Origin: a virus
DNA length: 64,000 nucleotides
Reading direction: 5' to 3' (one strand)
Virus record (IMG/VR): IMGVR_UViG_3300043786_000977
Coordinates: 35,907 to 99,906 of that record
The translations under genes were made by a program, and so were the position numbers. The notes below the pieces were generated by a model. It saw only the letters and a program-made list of their open reading frames with translations. It ran no database searches and was not told the origin of the DNA. Numbering within the stretch: position 1 is the stretch's first letter; the number at the start of each line of letters is the position of its first letter. Shown in pieces: positions 60,179 through 64,000 of the stretch.

Positions 60179-60514
60179 ATGCAAATCTGGTATAGATGTT
60201 CAAGTCGACAAATTACACCCGTAGCCGTAGCCCGCTTTACGCTTTATAATGTCTGGTTGGCTGATATGCCGGCACGCGCAAGCATGCACTCCCGTAGTTC
60301 AAGCTACGAGAGTTACTGTCCAACCTTCGAGGAGGCGCAGCAGGTTATACTCACTGAATTAGACGCGACGATTGCGTATAACCACCGTAAGATCAGGTGT
60401 CTGCAAGAGGACTGTGCACGCGCAGAACAGCGCCGTGAACAAATAAGAGCCATGACAGCACCTGTTTATAATCCTCCGATACCACTACCACAAGATTTAA
60501 GCAAGTTGGTTTAA
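60179..60514 (+). CDS. Hypothetical protein, 111 aa
   Basis: ATG 60179 without an obvious Shine-Dalgarno sequence, 10 bases after the hairpin. N-terminal beta segment (MQIWYRCSSRQITPVAVARFTLY), then a Ser/Arg-rich stretch and a long charged helix (IAYNHRKIRCLQEDCARAEQRREQI). Two cysteines in the helix lie about 6 residues apart. Not recognised. Confidence 0.65.
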   Translation: MQIWYRCSSRQITPVAVARFTLYNVWLADMPARASMHSRSSSYESYCPTFEEAQQVILTELDATIAYNHRKIRCLQEDCARAEQRREQIRAMTAPVYNPPIPLPQDLSKLV

Positions 60515-60515
60515 T

Positions 60516-60959
60516 ATGGCAGACTTCGACACGTTGAATGATTCAGGGGAACGACGTACATTTGCTAGTGGTGCACAGCGGGATCGCGGTAAAGACAAAA
60601 CCAGACCCGACCTAGTATCACCGTTTTTTCTCCAACGCCTGGGCTGGCACATGATGTTGGGCGCACGTAAATATTCCGCGAATAATTGGGCTAAGGGCAT
60701 GCCCAATAGTGAGTTCTGGGCCTCACTTAATCGACACGTTGCGCAGGCTGCTGTAGGTGATACATCCGAAGATCACCTATCTGCTATTGCCTTCAACGTC
60801 ATGGGTATTATCCACAATCAAGAGATGAAAAAACTGGGTTTGCTGAAACCTGAGTTTGACGACTGGCCCGTAAACTGGGGCGAGTTAACGGGTATGGGTC
60901 CACGTGTGGCGCCTGAACCCCCAATCACACGCGCTGTCGATCCTAAACCCGGAGTTTGA
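60516..60959 (+). CDS. dATP/dGTP diphosphohydrolase-like protein (DUF5664), 147 aa
   Basis: The segment ERRTFASGAQRDRGKDKTRPDL (key SGAQRD and GK.R.DL, about 12-33), then GARKYSANNWAKGMP and SLNRHVAQA..G..SEDHLSAIAFNVMG match the DUF5664 family, described as dATP/dGTP diphosphohydrolase-like and found in many phages. These hydrolyse dNTPs to adjust pools. One base after the previous stop. In this window it sits beside two DNA-glycosylase-like genes. Confidence 0.85.
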   Translation: MADFDTLNDSGERRTFASGAQRDRGKDKTRPDLVSPFFLQRLGWHMMLGARKYSANNWAKGMPNSEFWASLNRHVAQAAVGDTSEDHLSAIAFNVMGIIHNQEMKKLGLLKPEFDDWPVNWGELTGMGPRVAPEPPITRAVDPKPGV

Positions 60960-60960
60960 G

Positions 60961-61650
60961 ATGCAAACGGATACAGCGACACAACATCTCGACAGCATTC
61001 GGCCGGTAGAGGTCGAGCGGTATTCCAGGTACCTGGTTAACATCGCGCCAAAAACGCACAAGGATCTCTTCCAGCGTTGGCTCTTTGCCTATGCCAGTGT
61101 CCACACGACCTGGACATTGAACTGTAAATTGTACCGGTTATTGGCGCCTATGACCTGGTTGGGTGACACGAATCAATTGAAGGACTTGATCATCAAATCG
61201 GGTGCAGGATTACACAACAACCGCACCCGGTATATCATGCAGTTCTCCGATTGGTTCTGGGCACATCCCGATTGGTTTTGGCGTTCGACGCATGAGAACT
61301 GGACCCAGTATCGTGACCGTATAATGGATGCGGCTCTGGGTATCGGACGGGCTAAGTCCAGTTTCGTTGTCGAGATGACCTACCCAGTACCTGCGGAGGT
61401 TATCTGTACAGACACGCATATCATGCAACTGTACGGTATGACACCCAAGGATATAGCAAGCGGGAAGATAAACGATAAGACAGAAGCAGCAATGGAAACC
61501 CACTGGGTCGCTGCTTGTCGGGAACGTAAACTACCGCCCGTGATTAGCCGTTGGGTTTATTGGGACCGTAAGCAAGGCTACAGTGACAGTCGTTACTGGT
61601 CATTCGTATTCGAGCAGGAAAACTATCACGAAACGCTTAACATCAAATAA
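60961..61650 (+). CDS. HhH-GPD-superfamily DNA-glycosylase-like protein, 229 aa
   Basis: Start ATG 60961 just after the previous stop. The HhH motif is AALGIGRAKSSF (about 127-138), followed by the catalytic-Asp region VICTDTHIMQLYG (about 149-161), the same order as in EndoIII and Ogg enzymes (GxGxKxA...DTH). The Lys of bifunctional glycosylases appears shifted by one residue (GRAK rather than GRK), so lyase activity is uncertain. Trp-rich middle (QFSDWFWAHPDWFW). A base-excision or base-modification role is inferred. Confidence 0.75.
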   Translation: MQTDTATQHLDSIRPVEVERYSRYLVNIAPKTHKDLFQRWLFAYASVHTTWTLNCKLYRLLAPMTWLGDTNQLKDLIIKSGAGLHNNRTRYIMQFSDWFWAHPDWFWRSTHENWTQYRDRIMDAALGIGRAKSSFVVEMTYPVPAEVICTDTHIMQLYGMTPKDIASGKINDKTEAAMETHWVAACRERKLPPVISRWVYWDRKQGYSDSRYWSFVFEQENYHETLNIK

Positions 61651-61658
61651 GGCTGATA

Positions 61659-62090
61659 ATGGCAACTGATTGGAGTAAACTACCCGTATTACGGAATGAC
61701 AAACTGTTGTTCCAGGACACGTCCATGGCTCCTCTGCCCGGTGGCATTGTTCCATGTCTGTTATGCTGTAAGCCTTTCCTCATGGGTTTCTTCATCGGAA
61801 CTCCCGATCAACTGTGTCCTGAATGCGAGAAGCTATACAAGGACACCGCGAAGGTGATCTGCGTACGATGCCGACCGCCTGTGACAATCTGTCGCCTGAT
61901 ACCCAAGATACTGGACAACGGATTCTATATCCGTCCCAAGTCCGTGTTGCATTCGGATTGTTGCAATGTATGCAAACCTGGACTTACGGCATCGTCAATA
62001 TTGGAGATTGAAGAATGGGAACGGAAACGTCGACCGGGCAAGCTGATACTACCAGTTGGGAAATCTGCCTCAACGAAACAGAGCACATAA
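61659..62090 (+). CDS. Cysteine-rich zinc-binding protein, 143 aa
   Basis: Contains CLLCC (33-37), CPEC (53-56), CVRC (68-71) and DCCNVC (about 100-105), four Cys knuckles that can bind two zinc ions in a treble-clef-like or ring-like fold. The C-terminus is basic (ERKRRPGK). No named family recognised. It lies between the two glycosylase-like genes and overlaps the second one by 76 bases, suggesting a partner in the same DNA-processing function (inference). Confidence 0.75.
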   Translation: MATDWSKLPVLRNDKLLFQDTSMAPLPGGIVPCLLCCKPFLMGFFIGTPDQLCPECEKLYKDTAKVICVRCRPPVTICRLIPKILDNGFYIRPKSVLHSDCCNVCKPGLTASSILEIEEWERKRRPGKLILPVGKSASTKQST

Positions 62091-62929
62091 AACTGATTGG
62101 TAGCATCGAGACTGTACTGGATAAGTTGGGCCTCGAGTTACCCAACAAAGGGAAGACCAACTACGGATCTGAAATCACGGCACTCGCCGGAGCACTGAAC
62201 CGCTTCGGGCATAATGTCGGGCTGTGGACAGCAGAGTATGGTAACGGGCAGGAGATACTGCAGAAACACTTGACGTTTACGCTCATGGTACCCGGCGGTA
62301 GAGCGAGCCGTGTGCGTGACGCAGTAAACCTAATGAGTCAACGCAATGTCCTGCCGGTACTTCCCGGGCAGCCCGTACAGTCGTTGTTGTTAAGACAGAT
62401 CATTGCGCCGTTGGTACGTTTTCCCAATCAAAAGGCGGAACGTGTTGTTACTGCGCTTCGAGGTTGGGACTCTTACATAGTTCCGGTCGTGTGTAAGCAT
62501 ATAGCTTTACCGGCTAACCAACTACGTAAGATCGTGATGGAAAGTGTGGTCGGCTTTGGCGAAAAAGCTGCATCACATTTCATGCGCAATACAGGATTGA
62601 TGAGAGGATGGTCGGCACTCCCCATCATTGACACGCATATTCATAAAGCGTTGGAGGTCTATCAACTTCCACATAAAGGGTACCCGGACGCCGAGTGCTC
62701 TTTCACAGCGTTGGCGACAAAGACGGGTATTCCCCCGTTGCTGCTCGATGCCGTGTTGTGGTGTGCTTATGCCAAGAACTGGGACGTTACACACTCTGAC
62801 TTCGATAACTTCGGATACACAACAGTAATCAATAAACAAGAACAAGGACACAGTAATGAAAGAAATCATGGATCTCGTAGCACAAATTCACAGGACACTC
62901 GCAGCCAAGGGGCTGGTAGCCACACCTGA
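62015..62929 (+). CDS. AGOG/Ogg2-type HhH DNA-glycosylase-like protein, 304 aa
   Basis: ATG 62015, 10 bases after GGAG, overlapping the previous gene by 76 bases. The core is ESVVGFGEKAASHFMRNTG followed by LPIIDTHIHKAL (about residues 171-212), closely matching archaeal AGOG and bacterial Ogg2 8-oxoguanine glycosylases (G.G.KEASHFLRN.G...IIDRHIL), with the catalytic Lys and Asp retained. A base-excision activity, such as 8-oxoG removal, is likely but the substrate could differ. C-terminal tail is Ser/Asn/Gln-rich. Confidence 0.85.
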   Translation: MGTETSTGQADTTSWEICLNETEHIKLIGSIETVLDKLGLELPNKGKTNYGSEITALAGALNRFGHNVGLWTAEYGNGQEILQKHLTFTLMVPGGRASRVRDAVNLMSQRNVLPVLPGQPVQSLLLRQIIAPLVRFPNQKAERVVTALRGWDSYIVPVVCKHIALPANQLRKIVMESVVGFGEKAASHFMRNTGLMRGWSALPIIDTHIHKALEVYQLPHKGYPDAECSFTALATKTGIPPLLLDAVLWCAYAKNWDVTHSDFDNFGYTTVINKQEQGHSNERNHGSRSTNSQDTRSQGAGSHT

Positions 62930-64000
62930 TACACAGGAACCGGCTGCCGTTCCCTTGACCAACCAGACACTCGACACGCCACCGTACGGGATAGCAGAGT
63001 ACGTGTCGTGCATTACACCTGCAGAGCAGCTGTCCAACGTAACAGTTGTAGCAGCGCTTCCGCCTAAGGTTGAAGTTTTAGGGATTGCGGCGGGCAACAT
63101 AGCCGGGATTAACCTGGCCAAGATCGAGGAACTGGCGTCGACAGCTACTCCCGATCCGGAATCACAGCAAGAGCTCGTGTCAAGTGTGACTCAGGCACAC
63201 GTGACGGCGTTCGCCACGTGGTTCATAAATCTCCTCTGCGGGTTGAGTAAAAATCAGGCAACCCTGGAACTCACAAAGCGCGGGTATTGCACGGATGATG
63301 AGGCGATAGCGTTCTTGGCAAACCTTAAGCCGCCTGTCCTCCCGCAGACTGAATTCGAGCATAGGATAACAGCTGAATTCAATCAGATGGTAACGTGGGT
63401 GAACGCTGATATGGAAGCTGAAGCCATCAGGGCAGGCAACCAAGACAGCTTCGCACACAAAGCGCTTGCACAATGGCGCATTACACGTACCCAGGGCCGG
63501 CAACTGTATAAGGCGCTACGTGCGACCCTGTCTGCTGCCAAACGCTGGCCACAGCCGGTGGGCGGTACGTTTGCCCAGCAGGCGGAGGCCATGGCTGATG
63601 CCAAGATTGAACAGCACCAGGATCCCGCAAAGGGTCAGGCACAGAAGCAACTGAAGATGGACAGCGCAGCCAATCAGCACGGTTCCTGGGTACAGATCGC
63701 ACGCCGTACGGGACGTGACCTGGCACAGAACGGGCCTATCAGCGTGGACGATATCACAGAAGCCATGAGCCGCCAGTATAAGGTGGCCCCGGGCGAAGGT
63801 GATAAGGCGCACAACTGGAAGGGCAGCATCTTCACGACATCCGAATGGGTGGCCGTGGGTCAGATCGCCTCCCGACTCCCAGAAGCGCACGGGCGCCCGG
63901 TCACACTATGGGCGTTGAAGACATGGCTGGAAGCGAACACGTTAAACGGACGCGGGGATGCCACGTCTGCGTTTAATATGGTCAAGATCTACAACGATTT
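62856..64000 (+). CDS. Hypothetical protein, 3'-truncated by window edge, at least 381 aa
   Basis: ATG 62856 with AAGGA upstream, overlapping the end of the previous gene in another frame; open to the window end. N-terminus (MKEIMDLVAQIHRTLAAKG) is helical, then an Ala/Pro-rich region. The middle holds long charged helices and a segment PVGGTFAQQAEAMADAKIEQHQ. No recognised motif. It might be a scaffold, internal virion or DNA-associated protein; there is not enough to tell. Confidence 0.75.
   Translation, partial: MKEIMDLVAQIHRTLAAKGLVATPDTQEPAAVPLTNQTLDTPPYGIAEYVSCITPAEQLSNVTVVAALPPKVEVLGIAAGNIAGINLAKIEELASTATPDPESQQELVSSVTQAHVTAFATWFINLLCGLSKNQATLELTKRGYCTDDEAIAFLANLKPPVLPQTEFEHRITAEFNQMVTWVNADMEAEAIRAGNQDSFAHKALAQWRITRTQGRQLYKALRATLSAAKRWPQPVGGTFAQQAEAMADAKIEQHQDPAKGQAQKQLKMDSAANQHGSWVQIARRTGRDLAQNGPISVDDITEAMSRQYKVAPGEGDKAHNWKGSIFTTSEWVAVGQIASRLPEAHGRPVTLWALKTWLEANTLNGRGDATSAFNMVKIYND

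Noticed and set aside
1-64000. CRISPR array, tRNA genes, integrase and attachment sites
   Set aside because: The tandem repeats present are within coding frames and have no spacers. No tRNA-like intergenic sequence, recombinase or att-like direct repeat was seen.

Overview
The window is a contiguous piece of a large tailed-phage genome (Caudoviricetes-like). It carries a phage terminase large subunit, tail/appendage-type repeat proteins, and a full phage replication and recombination set: DnaB-type helicase, TOPRIM primase, family A DNA polymerase, RecA-like recombinase, SbcC/SbcD pair, RNase H, ThyX. There are almost no gaps, and ATGA/TAATG stop-start overlaps are frequent. No tRNA, rRNA, CRISPR array or integrase was seen. 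The host is not identified. Several long Asn/Thr-rich proteins with signal peptides, glycine-rich and LamG-like domains recall secreted proteins of Verrucomicrobiota/Lentisphaerota-type bacteria, but that is only an impression. The genome continues past both ends: the first gene is cut at its 5' end and the last at its 3' end.

1-13 kb, virion/appendage region (+). Five adjacent proteins (1-4396) share pieces of one architecture and are followed by a protein built of 46-residue cysteine-containing repeats (4398-6992). Then come a large AT-richer Asn/Thr-rich protein with an N-terminal hydrophobic segment, small conserved proteins, a subtilisin-type protease with intact catalytic residues, and two Gly/Ala-rich or beta-rich putative virion proteins. 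13-19 kb holds a sugar cassette: a SAM methyltransferase-like protein and UDP-galactopyranose mutase (+), facing a minus-strand pair made of a two-domain GT-A/GT-D glycosyltransferase and a 928-residue protein with a CHC2-like zinc ribbon.

19-34 kb (+, with terminase on -). A holin-like protein is followed by an unusual protein that joins a LigD-type 3'-phosphoesterase domain to a DUF192 domain. Four consecutive proteins with clear signal peptides follow (22868-30601): a 1373-residue beta-helix/hendecad-repeat fibre, a polyglycine-LamG adhesin, an unrecognised secreted protein and a 16-residue-repeat protein. The terminase large subunit lies on the opposite strand, next to an operon of four small, mostly membrane proteins.

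34-64 kb, metabolism and replication (+). The order is DUF932-like protein, ThyX, zinc-finger proteins, RNase H-like protein, SbcD, SbcC, an inserted HNH endonuclease with its own promoter and a palindromic operator-like repeat, a GT8-like glycosyltransferase, SF2 helicase, DnaB-type helicase, primase, UDG-like/PolA fusion polymerase, an SSB candidate, RecA-like recombinase, an exonuclease-like protein, a dATP/dGTP-diphosphohydrolase-like protein and two different helix-hairpin-helix DNA-glycosylase-like proteins. Together these look like a largely host-independent replication and repair apparatus with extra base-surveillance or base-processing activity. The most unusual elements are the LigD-PE/DUF192 fusion, the exported-protein cluster, the paralogous appendage array with its cysteine-repeat protein, the GT-A/GT-D fusion beside Glf, and the pair of HhH glycosylases.
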